From: a bacterium
Lineage (GTDB): Bacteria; Acidobacteriota; Polarisedimenticolia; Polarisedimenticolales; Polarisedimenticolaceae
Assembly: GCA_024226515.1 (NCBI GenBank)
Contig: JAAELQ010000173.1
Coordinates: 1 to 60,136, forward strand
Direction of reading: 5' to 3'
DNA length: 60,136 nt
Positions 1-8,952 of the stretch are shown piece by piece. A program made the translations under genes and the position numbers. How positions within the stretch are numbered: the first letter of the stretch is position 1; each line of letters opens with the position of its first letter. The notes below the pieces were generated by a model. That model ran no database searches and was not told the DNA's origin. It saw only the letters and a program-made list of their open reading frames with translations.

Positions 1-48
1 GCACGGCTCGTCAACCGAACTACGTATGCTGAGCGGGGTCATGAATAA

Positions 49-465
49 TCCGGGCTAGTCTCGAGTGCGGAGGTGGAGCCCATACTCGCTGACACGTTGT
101 TTCTCTCCCGTACCTTCCTCGACACGCGAGAAGACGAGGCTGTCAAGCTCGTCGCCGCTTTGATCGAAGCCAACGAATACTGGCTTGCAAACCCGCGCTG
201 GTCCAACGGTCTAGTTGCGAGGCGGTGGCAGATGACATCCCCAGAAGTAGCCGAGATAATGATGACTGATGAGCTGTATGGATGGGACAAACAAGAAGAA
301 CAACTGGGCACCGCTCAGGCTCAGGGCAAACTCCATAGCTACCTAGAAAAGTGTGCCCAGCTGTGGACCCAAGCGGGAGTCATTTCCGCCGCGGTCAACC
401 CGACACAACCCGTTGATCCCACGGTTCACACAAGAGCCCAGTCGCTGAGCGCTTCGGCTCCTTGA
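49..465 (+). pseudogene. C-terminal fragment of a NitT/TauT-type ABC solute-binding protein
   Basis: The reading frame encodes a helical stretch typical of the C-terminal lobe of NMT1/SsuA-like periplasmic binding proteins (a run like 'KLVAALIEANEYW' followed by 'LANPRWSNGLVARR'). These proteins deliver small nitrogen or sulfur compounds to an ABC importer. An in-frame TAA lies at 46-48, so the N-terminal two thirds are missing, and no signal peptide or permease/ATPase partner is visible. A GTG at 73 could start a 130-residue product, but the family normally has about 330 residues. The last 40 residues look unlike the family and may be read-through into foreign sequence. I call it a decayed fragment; it could also be an edge effect of the window. 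Confidence 0.45.
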
Positions 466-525
466 GAGCGAGCGAGGCAGCACGGGCGACAACCGGTCTC
501 GCCGTGGTCGCAATCGGTTGGATGG

Positions 526-723
526 GTTCTTGTCCGCCAACAGTGCCTTTTCGGGACGAATTGCAAAAAATAGCGAGCAGGACCCAGCAAACGGCTCGAC
601 GTATCGATCGTAGTGCGGCAGCCAGTACTTCCGTAGCACAGGAATCACTTGGCGCTTGCTGCCAGCCCAGCGCAGAAAGGACACTCCCGACTTCGCAGGT
701 GAATCGCCCGACACTAGCTCCAT
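526..723 (-). pseudogene. Truncated N-terminus of a Dam-type DNA adenine methyltransferase
   Basis: The minus-strand frame begins like class D12 adenine methylases: 'FLRWAGSKRQ' (the AdoMet-binding FxGxK-like motif I), then 'YVEPFAGSCSLFF' and 'ALLADKN', the positions where Dam enzymes bind S-adenosylmethionine. After about 66 residues homology stops abruptly and the frame continues into unrelated Arg/Ser-rich sequence, so the DPPY catalytic motif is absent. The product cannot be active. The break near 526-540 looks like a recombination or deletion junction. Together with the solute-binding-protein remnant it marks the first kilobase as degraded accessory DNA. Confidence 0.6.
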
Positions 724-1333
724 CCTCATCAACGGGAGCATCATACTCGTTGCGAGCCCGTTGCCAAGTAGCAATGGCTACAGGCCGATGACGCGCCGAG
801 ATACGTGAAGGCAGATCCATGCCGTTGTTCCGGCCGGTACTCCCTTGCGTGGTCGCGGATGCTGGAGAGCCGGCCTCGCGCAATGGCCGCTTGCGTCGTC
901 GCCGCTACCGCCACAATAGTGCGCCAAGAAGGCTACGTTTCTTCTGTCAAACATAGTTTGTGGCAGAGAGCCACCCGCCGAGTTGCTCGGGCCTGACTGA
1001 TCATTCCCCGACAACGATCCCGTTCTTCACGTAGTCCCGTGGAGGATCTTCGTGGCGACGGTCCATCCGGATGACCGAATTCGCGCGGTGTAGACACAGC
1101 CTTGCGCTCCTCCTCCTAAGTGTTCTTCTAAGTTGATGTTCAGATTGGAAACCGGCGGGTGATCCGCGGCAACAGAGTGTCCGGAGTTGTCGTGAGGGCT
1201 CTCCTCAACTCGGACCCGAGTCCTCGGAGATCACGCCCGACGCTCGGCGGCATGCGACTGCTTCTCGACGGTATGTCGAGAGTTTGGACTGGAAGCTTTC
1301 GCGATTCGCTGAAAATCGCGTGCTCCGCGCGTT
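724..1333. other. Gap without a confident gene, accessory-like sequence
   Basis: No frame here shows recognisable protein family features. On the minus strand a frame ending in TGA at 1001-1003 finishes with 'DYVKNGIVVGE', which reads like a genuine protein tail and lies upstream of the Dam fragment. It could be the end of a restriction endonuclease or another gene of a decayed cluster, but I cannot identify it. Base composition looks less GC-rich than the rest of the window. No tRNA, integrase or clear repeat was seen. Confidence 0.3.
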
Positions 1334-2245
1334 CTAAGGGCAAACGCCGAACAGATCCTTGTCGGTCACACCGCACTGCCCGGACGGCGTCGTTCCGTTG
1401 CGCTCTGCACCGACCGAGTCGACGCCCCAGCCGCTCTCGGCCTCGCCCGCGTCGTCGATCCCGACCAGCAGGAAGAACAGGTCGTCGGAGATCGCGGGCA
1501 CCCACTCGATCGTTCCGCCCGAGCCGGTGCCGCACTCGGCGCCGGCGAGCGTGTAGGTCGCGACATCGGACAGCCGGCCGTAGATCAAGTTGTAGTCCGC
1601 CGAGGGACAGGATGCGACGTCCCAGGTCGTGAACAGCTCGTCGCCCTCAGGCGTCAGCTTCGTCGCCAGCATGGGCACGCTCTGGTCGCGACCGTCGGGG
1701 GCGGGCAAGGGAATCGTACCGACCTCGTGCGCGCCCCAGCCGAGGTCGTCGATCGTGATGGTCGCGTCGGCGCCGATGCTGACCGACGTGATCCCGGCAA
1801 AGGCGTGCCAGCCGACGAACGCGGCGGGAGTATCGATGGAGGCCAGCACCGTCGCGTCGGAGTAGAAGACGACGGTCGCCGACTGGCCGCCGGCGCCCAG
1901 CGAGAAGCCGACCGCGGACTGAGGCTCGTCGAAGGTCAGCGTCATCTCGTTCGGCGCCGGACCCGTCGCCTCGAGGACGATGTCGTCCGATGGATTGCGG
2001 TAGCGCAGCGTGTCGTCCGCGGCGTAGGTCACGCCGGGCTCCATGCCCCAGCCGACGTTGCCGTCGTGCAGGGGGTTCGGCGCGGGGTACGTGCTGCCGC
2101 CGTGGAGGCTCAGCCCCTCGAAGTCCTCGACGATCAGTTGATCGGTCAACACCGCCTCGAGCTCGGCGAAGCTCAGCACCTGACCGGCCTGGGCGGCAGC
2201 TCCGGCCGCGACGACGATCGACAGAAAAGCAACGATCCGTTTCAT
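1334..2245 (-). CDS. Secreted protein with C-terminal Acidobacteria-type module
   Basis: A 303-residue exported protein. The ATG at 2245 is chosen because GGGGAGG lies 7-8 bases upstream and it opens a signal peptide (Lys-Arg, a hydrophobic run, 'AAQAG' cleavage region). The first two thirds resemble the beta-sandwich domains of PEP-CTERM-like secreted proteins ('FEGLSLHGG', 'SAVGFSLGAGG'). The last 105 residues form a separate Cys-containing module ('SCPSADYNLIYG', 'SGWGVDSVGAERNGTTPSGQCG', ending 'GVCP'), a module I associate with secreted Acidobacteria proteins. A related tail closes the large lipase-like protein at 25640-30307. Function unknown. It lies downstream of the SLC13 transporter on the same strand with a 132-base gap. 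Confidence 0.8.
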   Translation of the reverse strand: MKRIVAFLSIVVAAGAAAQAGQVLSFAELEAVLTDQLIVEDFEGLSLHGGSTYPAPNPLHDGNVGWGMEPGVTYAADDTLRYRNPSDDIVLEATGPAPNEMTLTFDEPQSAVGFSLGAGGQSATVVFYSDATVLASIDTPAAFVGWHAFAGITSVSIGADATITIDDLGWGAHEVGTIPLPAPDGRDQSVPMLATKLTPEGDELFTTWDVASCPSADYNLIYGRLSDVATYTLAGAECGTGSGGTIEWVPAISDDLFFLLVGIDDAGEAESGWGVDSVGAERNGTTPSGQCGVTDKDLFGVCP

Positions 2246-2377
2246 CGACAACATCCTCCCCATTCCGAAAAAGATCCTACGGCGTTCTTGCCCCGGAGGC
2301 GAGCGGGCTTTTCGATCGGAACAGGACCGCCGGACTCCCGTGCTCTCTCCGAGCAGGGGCAACGGCCCATCCGTGGG

Positions 2378-4153
2378 TCAGAGCGGCCAGACGAGGGCGA
2401 TCATCGGTACGCTGACGGCGACGACCAGGGCCTCCAGCGGCAACCCCATGCGCCAGTAGTCGCCGAACTCGTACCCGCCCGGGCCGAGGATGATCATGTT
2501 GTTCTTGTGCCCGATCGGCGTGAGGAAGGCGCACGACGCGCCGACGGCGACGGCCATCAGGAACGAGTCGGGGTTGGCGCCGAGCCGCGCCGCGATGTCC
2601 AGTCCGACGGGCGCCGCGATCACGGCGGTCGCCACGTTGTTCAGCACGTCGGACAGCGTCATCGTCACGACCATCAGGATCGTCAGCACGGCGATGGCGG
2701 GCAGCCCCTGCGTCCAGCGCACGATCGACTCGGCGATCAGCGCCGTCCCGCCGCTGGCCTCGAGCGCGGCACCGATCGGGATCATCGCGCCGACCAGCAC
2801 GATCACCGGCCACTCGACGGAGTCGTACACGTCGGACAGCGAGACGATGCGCAACAACACGTAGGCCACGACGACGGCGCCCAGCGCCAGCGGCAGGTAC
2901 AGCAGTCCCAGGCTGGCGGCCGCGATCGCAGCCGCGAACACGCCGGCCGCCAGCCAGGCCTTGTTGCGCTGGGCGACGTCCGACTTGCCCCGGGCGAGGG
3001 AGTGGCAGCCGAGCCAGTTGACCACGTCCGGCAGTTGCTCCTCGGTTCCCAGGAGCAGCAGGATGTCCCCCGCCCGGACCTCGACCTTGCGCACCCGGTC
3101 GCGGAATCGCCGCCCCTGACGCGAGATGCCCAGCAGCGTCACGCCCTGTCGGCTCAGCAGGCGGATATCCATCGCCGAGCGCCCCTCGATGCGAGCACCC
3201 TGCGGGACGACCGCCTCGATGACCGCGATCGTCGCTGCCGCGAGTCCGCTGCGTTTGTCCGAGCCGACGTAGCCCAGGCCGGTCGCGCCGACGAAACGAT
3301 CGATCTCCTCCGGACTGCCCTCGAGGACCACGAGGTCGTTCTTGCGCAGCTCTTCGCTACGCGCCGTGCCGGGGAGGCGCTTACCGCGGCGCACGATGCC
3401 CAGCAGCGCGACGTCGCACTCCTCGGCCGCGGGCTCGAGCTCTCGCAGGGTCTTGTCGACCGCGGAGGACGTCTCCGGAACGACGAGCTCCGCGACGAAG
3501 TCCCCGACGTCTTCCAGCTCCTTGGCGGCGTCGTGCCGGGTTCGTTCGTGTGGAATCAACCGCCATCCGATCGTCGTGATGAATACGATCCCGACCAGCG
3601 CGACCACGCCGCCGACGGGAGCGAAGTCGAGCATGCTGTACGGCTCGCCGATCGCGCCGGCGCGGAACGTGGCGACGACGATGTTCGGCGGCGTGCCGAT
3701 CAGCGTGACCATGCCGCCCAGGATCGAGGCGAACGACAGCGGCATCAGCGTCAGCGCCGGGCTGCGCTTCGCGCGCTGGGCCGTCTGGATGTCCAGCGGC
3801 ATCAGCAGCGCCAGCGCGGCGACGTTGTTCATCACGCTGGACAGCGCGGCGGACACCGCGGCCACGATGCCGATGTGCGCCTGCAGCCCGCGCGACGCCT
3901 TGATCACGCGGCGCGCCAGCAGCTCGATCGCGCCCGAGCGCGACAGTCCGCGGCTGGCGACGAGCACCAGCGCGATGATGACGACCGCCGGATGACCGAA
4001 GCCGGTGAAGACCTGCTCCTTCGGGACCACGCCCGCCACGTAGGCCACGATCAGCGCACTGAACGCGACCACGTCGTAGCGGAACTTGCCCCAGATCAGC
4101 AGGGCGAAGATCCCGACGATCAGGGCGAACAGGATTCCTTGGTCGACGGTCAT
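2378..4153 (-). CDS. SLC13/DASS-family anion transporter with two RCK_C domains
   Basis: A 591-residue inner-membrane carrier of the divalent anion:Na+ symporter superfamily, the type that moves dicarboxylates, sulfate or similar anions. Two membrane halves (about residues 1-200 and 395-591) flank a cytosolic insert with two TrkA-C (RCK_C) domains (about 215-295 and 305-385). Diagnostic motifs are 'SVMNNVAAL' (106-114), 'IGTPPNIV' (152-159), 'SDVLNNVAT' (501-509) and 'TPIGHKNN' (545-552), which form the duplicated substrate/sodium site. The ATG at 4153 has GAGGAGACAAG just upstream. The substrate cannot be told from sequence; RCK_C-bearing members are often annotated as sulfate or TRAP-like permeases. 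The RCK domains suggest control by a small ligand. Confidence 0.9.
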   Translation of the reverse strand: MTVDQGILFALIVGIFALLIWGKFRYDVVAFSALIVAYVAGVVPKEQVFTGFGHPAVVIIALVLVASRGLSRSGAIELLARRVIKASRGLQAHIGIVAAVSAALSSVMNNVAALALLMPLDIQTAQRAKRSPALTLMPLSFASILGGMVTLIGTPPNIVVATFRAGAIGEPYSMLDFAPVGGVVALVGIVFITTIGWRLIPHERTRHDAAKELEDVGDFVAELVVPETSSAVDKTLRELEPAAEECDVALLGIVRRGKRLPGTARSEELRKNDLVVLEGSPEEIDRFVGATGLGYVGSDKRSGLAAATIAVIEAVVPQGARIEGRSAMDIRLLSRQGVTLLGISRQGRRFRDRVRKVEVRAGDILLLLGTEEQLPDVVNWLGCHSLARGKSDVAQRNKAWLAAGVFAAAIAAASLGLLYLPLALGAVVVAYVLLRIVSLSDVYDSVEWPVIVLVGAMIPIGAALEASGGTALIAESIVRWTQGLPAIAVLTILMVVTMTLSDVLNNVATAVIAAPVGLDIAARLGANPDSFLMAVAVGASCAFLTPIGHKNNMIILGPGGYEFGDYWRMGLPLEALVVAVSVPMIALVWPL

Positions 4154-4287
4154 GCGGACTTGTCTCCTCGACGCGGACTCAGGGCGCCCATTGTATTGGC
4201 AGCGCGGATCCGTGCACGTCGAGACCCGGACGCAGCGCTCTCGTTTCGGCTAAGATCTCTTTCTCAGAGTCGTATCAAGGAGCAGCC

Positions 4288-4824
4288 ATGCCGGGAACAC
4301 GCCGAACCACGCTGATCGTCTGCTGCTGCGCCGCCCTGCTGATGGCGCCGGCCGCCTACGCCCAGCACGACCATGACCACGACCACGCTCACGACAAGGT
4401 CGCGGAGAAACCGCAGGACCCCGCGGCGGCGCTGTCGCCGAAGCTCCGCGCCCTGCTCAACGAGGAGATGCGCCTGATCGACGGCGGCATGGGCGATCTG
4501 GCCTCCGCGATCTCGATCGGAGACTGGAGCTCCGTCGCGAAGACGGCGCACAAGATCGAGCAGAGCTTCATCATCAAGCAGAAGCTGACGGAGAAGGACG
4601 CCGCGGAGCTGCACGACAAGCTCCCCGCGGGCTTCCTCGAGATGGACCACGCATTCCACCGCACGTCCGGCAAGCTCGCGCACGCGGCGACGGCCCACGA
4701 CGCCGAGCTGGTGAACTTCTACGTCCATCGTATGCTCGACCTCTGCGTGAACTGCCACGCCAAGTACGCGCCGAACCGCTTCCCGGGCCTGGTCGCACCC
4801 GCCGCCGAGCCGCACCGCCACTGA
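4288..4824 (+). CDS. Cytochrome c'-like periplasmic c-type cytochrome
   Basis: A 178-residue exported protein with a signal peptide ending near 'AYAQ', then a His/Asp-rich linker of alternating H-D residues (about 27-36), and a four-helix-bundle-like body. The C-terminal heme-attachment motif C153-V-N-C156-H157 sits where cytochromes c' and c556 carry theirs. Such proteins bind one heme covalently in the periplasm and act in electron transfer or in NO/oxygen binding. The His-rich linker is unusual and could bind metal ions such as copper, zinc or nickel. It stands alone on the plus strand, divergent from the SLC13 gene and convergent with the SprT-like gene. Confidence 0.8.
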   Translation: MPGTRRTTLIVCCCAALLMAPAAYAQHDHDHDHAHDKVAEKPQDPAAALSPKLRALLNEEMRLIDGGMGDLASAISIGDWSSVAKTAHKIEQSFIIKQKLTEKDAAELHDKLPAGFLEMDHAFHRTSGKLAHAATAHDAELVNFYVHRMLDLCVNCHAKYAPNRFPGLVAPAAEPHRH

Positions 4825-4853
4825 TCGAAGCACCGGCCCGGCCCACACTGCGC

Positions 4854-5369
4854 TCAGTGCATCTCCGACGTTCTCGATAGCAACGTCGTGATCGACAGTA
4901 GACCGTCAAGCCCGGCTTCCAGGCATCGCCGACAACGCCAGCGACGCACCACGCGCCGGGCGGTGCGCTGTGTCCCACACACGGGACATCGGTGACGATA
5001 GAGGCGACGAGGCTGCGAGGCCTTTCGAACGACGTCCGGTAGATCCGCCTCGTCCACGCGAGCGCGCGGCTCGAACCCGGCGGCGCGCATCAGACGAGCC
5101 CATTCGACGCCGTGGGGTCGCCGACCCGCGCCGTACAACAGGTAGACCGCGGCGTGCGCCGCCTCGTGGCACAGGACTTCCTTCAACAGGGAAATGCCGG
5201 CGTCGCGCAGCGCGGGGTGCAGCCGGATGTGCCCGGTGGCAGGCGTGCAGCGTCCCAGAGAGCGACGCAACCGAGGGGCGTACTCGACGCGGAGGCGATC
5301 GGGTAGATCCGGCACGCCCCAGACGTCGGCCCAGGTCTGCAGCCACGCGGTGGTGCGGGACGTGTTCAA
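4854..5369 (-). CDS. SprT-like zinc metalloprotein
   Basis: A 171-residue SprT-domain protein. The metalloprotease motif H68-E69-A-A-H72 lies in 'EVLCHEAAH' and is followed by a C-terminal zinc ribbon (C128, C131, C146, C149), the usual order in SprT/Spartan-like proteins. The start is a TTG at 5369 that overlaps the stop of the upstream histidine kinase (TTGA at 5366-5369), which implies translational coupling. It is the third gene of a response regulator / kinase / SprT operon. Bacterial SprT proteins are poorly characterised; eukaryotic relatives cut DNA-protein crosslinks. A link with the sensor pair is suggested only by the coupling. Confidence 0.8.
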   Translation of the reverse strand: MNTSRTTAWLQTWADVWGVPDLPDRLRVEYAPRLRRSLGRCTPATGHIRLHPALRDAGISLLKEVLCHEAAHAAVYLLYGAGRRPHGVEWARLMRAAGFEPRARVDEADLPDVVRKASQPRRLYRHRCPVCGTQRTARRVVRRWRCRRCLEAGLDGLLSITTLLSRTSEMH

Positions 5370-6754
5370 ACGGGCACCGAGAACCAGAACTTCGCGCCGC
5401 GTCCCGCAGCGTTCTTCACGCCCATCTCTCCGCCCCAGGCCAGCACGAGCTGCCGCGAGATCGCCAGGCCGAGGCCGGCGCCGCCGGTCGAGCGGTCGCG
5501 TGACGGATCGGTGCGGTGGAAGCGGTCGAAGATGCGCTCTTCGTGCCCCGCAGCGATTCCGGGGCCGTCGTCCTCGACGGTGAAACGCAGTGCATCGGCC
5601 TCGCGCGCGGCGTACACCTTCACGCGGCCGTCCGGCTTGCCGTGCCGCATCGCGTTCTCGAGCAGGTTGCGCAGCACCTGACGAAAGCGGTCGACGTCGA
5701 TCGAGACCCGCGGCAGGTCTTCCGCGCCGCTCAGGGTGACCTGCGGCCGGTCGTCTCCCGCGGGAAGCGCCGCGACCACGCGCGCCACGACCTCGCCGGG
5801 ATCGGCGAGCGTCGGATGTAGCGGAAGCCGACCCGCCTCGGCCAGCGCCAGCTCCTGCAGGTCGTCCACCAGCCGCGACAGGTGGACGATCTCTCCGTGG
5901 AGCGCGTCGACCAGTTTCGTGTCCGCGGTAGCCAGACCGTCCTGCACCGATTCGAGCTTGCAGCGCAGGTGCGTCAGCGGAGTGCGCAGCTCGTGCGCGA
6001 CGTCGCCGACCATGTTGCGCCGCGCCGTCTCCTGGCGCTCGAGCGAGGCCGCCATGGAGTTGAACGACTCGGCGAGCTGCGCGATCTCGTCGCGGCTGCG
6101 CACCTCGACGCGTTGCGTCAGGTCGCCCGCGGCGAGCCGGCGCGCGGCGCCGGTCAGGTTGCCGACCGGCTCGAGGATCTGTCGCGAGAGCAACCAGCCG
6201 ACGCCCAGCGCCAGCAACGTCGCGACCGCGATGCCGATGAGGCGTGCACGTCCGACCCGGCGCGTGAAGCCGACCTCCGGTCGTGAATCTGCGGCACTCT
6301 CGACGCGCGGCACGACGAAGAGGATTCCAACGTCGCCGTCCGGCCCGGCGAGCGTCGCTGCGCCGCGCAGTCGCACTCGCTCCTCCGCGCTGTTTCCACG
6401 GTCCTCTCGCCAGCGGACCAGCTCCAGTTCGCCCTCGACGTATGTGGGCGAGTCTCCGGCGGGGTCGCTGTCGGCCAGCAGCTCGCCCGCGGTCGAGAAC
6501 AGCAGCAGCCGCTCCCCGATCGCGGTGGCGACGCGGGCCAGTTCGTTGCGCGCTTCGGTCAGATCGCCCGCGCCGAAGCGCTCGACGACCGGCGTCACGT
6601 CTGGCATCTCGATCGACTCGACCTGCATCTCGACCTCGAGGAACTGGCGGAACTCACGCTCGGTGAACCGCCCCAGCGCGATGCCGACGACGACCGACGC
6701 GCCGAAGGTGATCAGCGTGATGGCGGTCACCAGCCGCCAGCGCAGGCTGCGCAT
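5366..6754 (-). CDS. Membrane sensor histidine kinase (HAMP-HisKA-HATPase)
   Basis: A 462-residue two-component kinase. Order: TM1 (about 8-28), periplasmic sensor (30-168), TM2 (172-192), HAMP (about 192-243), HisKA with the phosphoacceptor H254 in 'HELRTPLTHLR', and a C-terminal HATPase_c with the N box 'NLLENAMRHG', 'DDGPGI' and 'GLGLAI'. The arrangement is that of BaeS/CpxA-like envelope sensors. The ATG overlaps the stop of the upstream response regulator (ATGA, 6754 region), so the two proteins are made as a pair. The periplasmic domain shows no recognisable ligand motif, so the signal is unknown. Confidence 0.93.
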   Translation of the reverse strand: MRSLRWRLVTAITLITFGASVVVGIALGRFTEREFRQFLEVEMQVESIEMPDVTPVVERFGAGDLTEARNELARVATAIGERLLLFSTAGELLADSDPAGDSPTYVEGELELVRWREDRGNSAEERVRLRGAATLAGPDGDVGILFVVPRVESAADSRPEVGFTRRVGRARLIGIAVATLLALGVGWLLSRQILEPVGNLTGAARRLAAGDLTQRVEVRSRDEIAQLAESFNSMAASLERQETARRNMVGDVAHELRTPLTHLRCKLESVQDGLATADTKLVDALHGEIVHLSRLVDDLQELALAEAGRLPLHPTLADPGEVVARVVAALPAGDDRPQVTLSGAEDLPRVSIDVDRFRQVLRNLLENAMRHGKPDGRVKVYAAREADALRFTVEDDGPGIAAGHEERIFDRFHRTDPSRDRSTGGAGLGLAISRQLVLAWGGEMGVKNAAGRGAKFWFSVPV

Positions 6755-7446
6755 CAGCGCGGCTCTCCGCCGAAGCGATAGCCCTGGCCGAAGACGGTTT
6801 GCACGAACTTCGGATCCGAACGATCGGGCTCGATCTTCTTGCGCAGGTTCATCACGTGGGCGTCGACGGTGCGGCCGAGCCCGGTGAAGTCCGGCCCGAA
6901 CGCGCGCTCGGCGAGCGCGTCACGGTCGAACAGGCGTCCCGGCGACCGCGCGAGCGCCGCCAGCAAGTTGAACTCGGTCGGCGTCAGCCCGACCTCGTTT
7001 CCGTCGACCTCGACGCGCCTCCGCGCCAGGTCGAGCGTCAGGCCGTCGAAGAACAGCCGCTCGCGCCCACCCAGCTCGGGGTGCTCGCCCCGGCGCAGCA
7101 CGGCGCGCACGCGCACGACCAGCTCGCGTGGGCTGAACGGCTTGCAGACGTAGTCGTCCGCACCCAGCTCGAGTCCCTGGATCCGGTCCTCCTCGGTGCT
7201 GCGCGCGGTCAGCATGATGATCGGCACGCCGCTCTGCTTGCGCAGCGCCCGGCAGACCTCCGCGCCCGCAAGGCGCGGCAGCATCAGGTCCAGCACGACC
7301 AGGCAATAGTCGCCGCCGACCGCCAGCTCCAACCCGCGCACGCCGTCCTCGGCGCAGTCCACGCCGAAGCCGTCGTTCTCGAGATACAGGCGGATCGTCT
7401 CGGCGGTCGGCCGGTCGTCCTCGACGACGAGAATTCGTTCGGTCAT
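6754..7446 (-). CDS. OmpR/PhoB-family response regulator
   Basis: A 230-residue DNA-binding response regulator. The receiver domain (1-120) has the acidic pocket 'VEDD', phosphoacceptor D53 ('LVVLDLMLP'), T80 and K102 ('CKPFSPRE'). The C-terminal winged helix (about 130-228) carries 'LTPTEFNLLAALA' and 'GRTVDAHVMNLRKKIE'. The ATG at 7446 is taken because it directly precedes the receiver fold; the frame is open further upstream but shows no domain. It is the first gene of the operon and partners the downstream kinase by ATGA overlap. Targets are unknown; autoregulation is usual in the family. Confidence 0.93.
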   Translation of the reverse strand: MTERILVVEDDRPTAETIRLYLENDGFGVDCAEDGVRGLELAVGGDYCLVVLDLMLPRLAGAEVCRALRKQSGVPIIMLTARSTEEDRIQGLELGADDYVCKPFSPRELVVRVRAVLRRGEHPELGGRERLFFDGLTLDLARRRVEVDGNEVGLTPTEFNLLAALARSPGRLFDRDALAERAFGPDFTGLGRTVDAHVMNLRKKIEPDRSDPKFVQTVFGQGYRFGGEPR

Positions 7447-7551
7447 CCTGTGGATCAGGGTACCAGCGAGTCGTGAAGAGCGGATGAAGAGAGTCCGGGT
7501 AGGATCTTCACGACCGCCGGCTACGGTGTGGGGTGTGAAAAGGAGGCCCCG

Positions 7552-8952
7552 ATGCTCATGAAAAAAAACCGACGCTTCGTCGTACTTGCCACCCTGCTGC
7601 TCGTCACCGCCGGCGCCGTTCTCGCATCCGATGCGGAGATCGAGCGCGAGCAGGAGGCGATCGCCATGGCCTGGATCGCGGCCCACAACACGGCCGACGT
7701 GGACGAGATGGCCAAGGTGCGGGCAAAGCACTTCAAGCGTTCCGAGGTCGCAGACTGGCAGCCGGGCTTTCGGCGCATGCTCGACGAGCTGGGGAAGCTC
7801 GAGCCCTACGGCGTGATGGTCGAGGGGCCGGGGCGGCTGATGGTCGGCTGCAACTCGGACCGTGTCGAGGGGCGGATCCGGCTCAGCTTCGAGTTCCACG
7901 AGGACGCGCCGGATCAGATCCGGCAGATCGGCCTCGGAGGCGGTGGCGGCGGCGACGGCGAAGACGACCCCGGGATCCCGACGATGGACTTCTCCGATGA
8001 CTGGAAGTCACGCAAGCCCGAGCTGGACTCGTACCTGAGTCAACTGGCCTCCGACGGGTACTTCTCGGGCGCGGTGTTGATCGCGAAGAAGGACGGCGTT
8101 CTGTTCGAGGGCGCGTACGGCCTCGCGTCGCGCGAATTCGCGGTGCCGAACAACGTCGACACCCGGTTCGACGTCGGGTCGTGCAACAAGGACTACACGC
8201 GCGTCGCCGTCATGCAGCTGGCCGCCGAGGGCAAGCTGAAACTCGACGACGCGGTCGGCAAGCACCTGCCGGACTATCCGAACAAAGACGTGCGCGATCG
8301 GGTGACGATCCAGCAACTGCTGGATCATCGCTCGGGCCTAGGCGACTACTTCACCGACGAGTACTTCGAGACGCCGATGTCGAAGCTGCGCGAGATCGAG
8401 GACTACATCCCGATCTGGGGCCCGAAGCCGTTGCTGGGCAAGCCCGGCGAGCGCGAGCGCTACTCCAACTACGGCTACACCGTGCTCGGCGCGATTATCG
8501 AGGCGCGGTCCGGCATGAGCTATCCGGCCTACGTCGAGGCGCGGATCTTCGAACCGGCCGGGATGGCCGCGTCGGGCTTCTTCGAGACGGACGCCGTCGT
8601 CCCGAATGTCGCGCTGGGCTACACGCATCACGGACCCGAGGGCCGCGTGGAGCAGCCGATCAAGAACATCTATCTCGAGCCGGCGAAGGGCGGACCGTGG
8701 GGCAAGAGCTACTCGACGGCGCGCGACCTGTACCGCTTCTATGACGCGATGCTGAAGGGGAAGATCCTCGAGGGCGACGCCAACTGGATGGCCGGCGAGT
8801 GGGACGACGGCGCGATGGTGCTGGCCGGCGGCGGACCGGGGCTCAGCGCGGTGGCCTGGATCGAGGGCGGCCTGATGGTCGTCGTCCTGGCCAACATGGA
8901 CATGCCGATCGCCGAGGTGCTGGGTCGGACGCTGTCGGAGCAGCTGCGTTGA
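7552..8952 (+). CDS. Exported serine hydrolase, beta-lactamase (class C) family
   Basis: A 466-residue secreted protein. AGGAGG lies 5 bases before the ATG at 7552 (a second ATG at 7558 is possible), and a signal peptide follows. Residues about 25-130 form a small N-terminal domain of unknown type, then a Gly-rich linker, then a serine-hydrolase domain with S210-C-N-K213 (SxxK) and Y304-S-N306 (YxN), the two active-site motifs of class C beta-lactamases, esterases and D,D-peptidases. The third KTG-like motif appears as 'GGGPG', as in esterase-like members. Probable periplasmic esterase or peptidase. Its stop overlaps the start of the next gene (TTGA), so the two are probably translated together. 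Confidence 0.88.
   Translation: MLMKKNRRFVVLATLLLVTAGAVLASDAEIEREQEAIAMAWIAAHNTADVDEMAKVRAKHFKRSEVADWQPGFRRMLDELGKLEPYGVMVEGPGRLMVGCNSDRVEGRIRLSFEFHEDAPDQIRQIGLGGGGGGDGEDDPGIPTMDFSDDWKSRKPELDSYLSQLASDGYFSGAVLIAKKDGVLFEGAYGLASREFAVPNNVDTRFDVGSCNKDYTRVAVMQLAAEGKLKLDDAVGKHLPDYPNKDVRDRVTIQQLLDHRSGLGDYFTDEYFETPMSKLREIEDYIPIWGPKPLLGKPGERERYSNYGYTVLGAIIEARSGMSYPAYVEARIFEPAGMAASGFFETDAVVPNVALGYTHHGPEGRVEQPIKNIYLEPAKGGPWGKSYSTARDLYRFYDAMLKGKILEGDANWMAGEWDDGAMVLAGGGPGLSAVAWIEGGLMVVVLANMDMPIAEVLGRTLSEQLR

Noticed and set aside
1727..4315. 862-codon plus-strand open frame
   Set aside because: It lies opposite the SLC13 transporter, is dominated by Arg, Asp, Gln and His runs without any domain, and is a GC-driven shadow frame.
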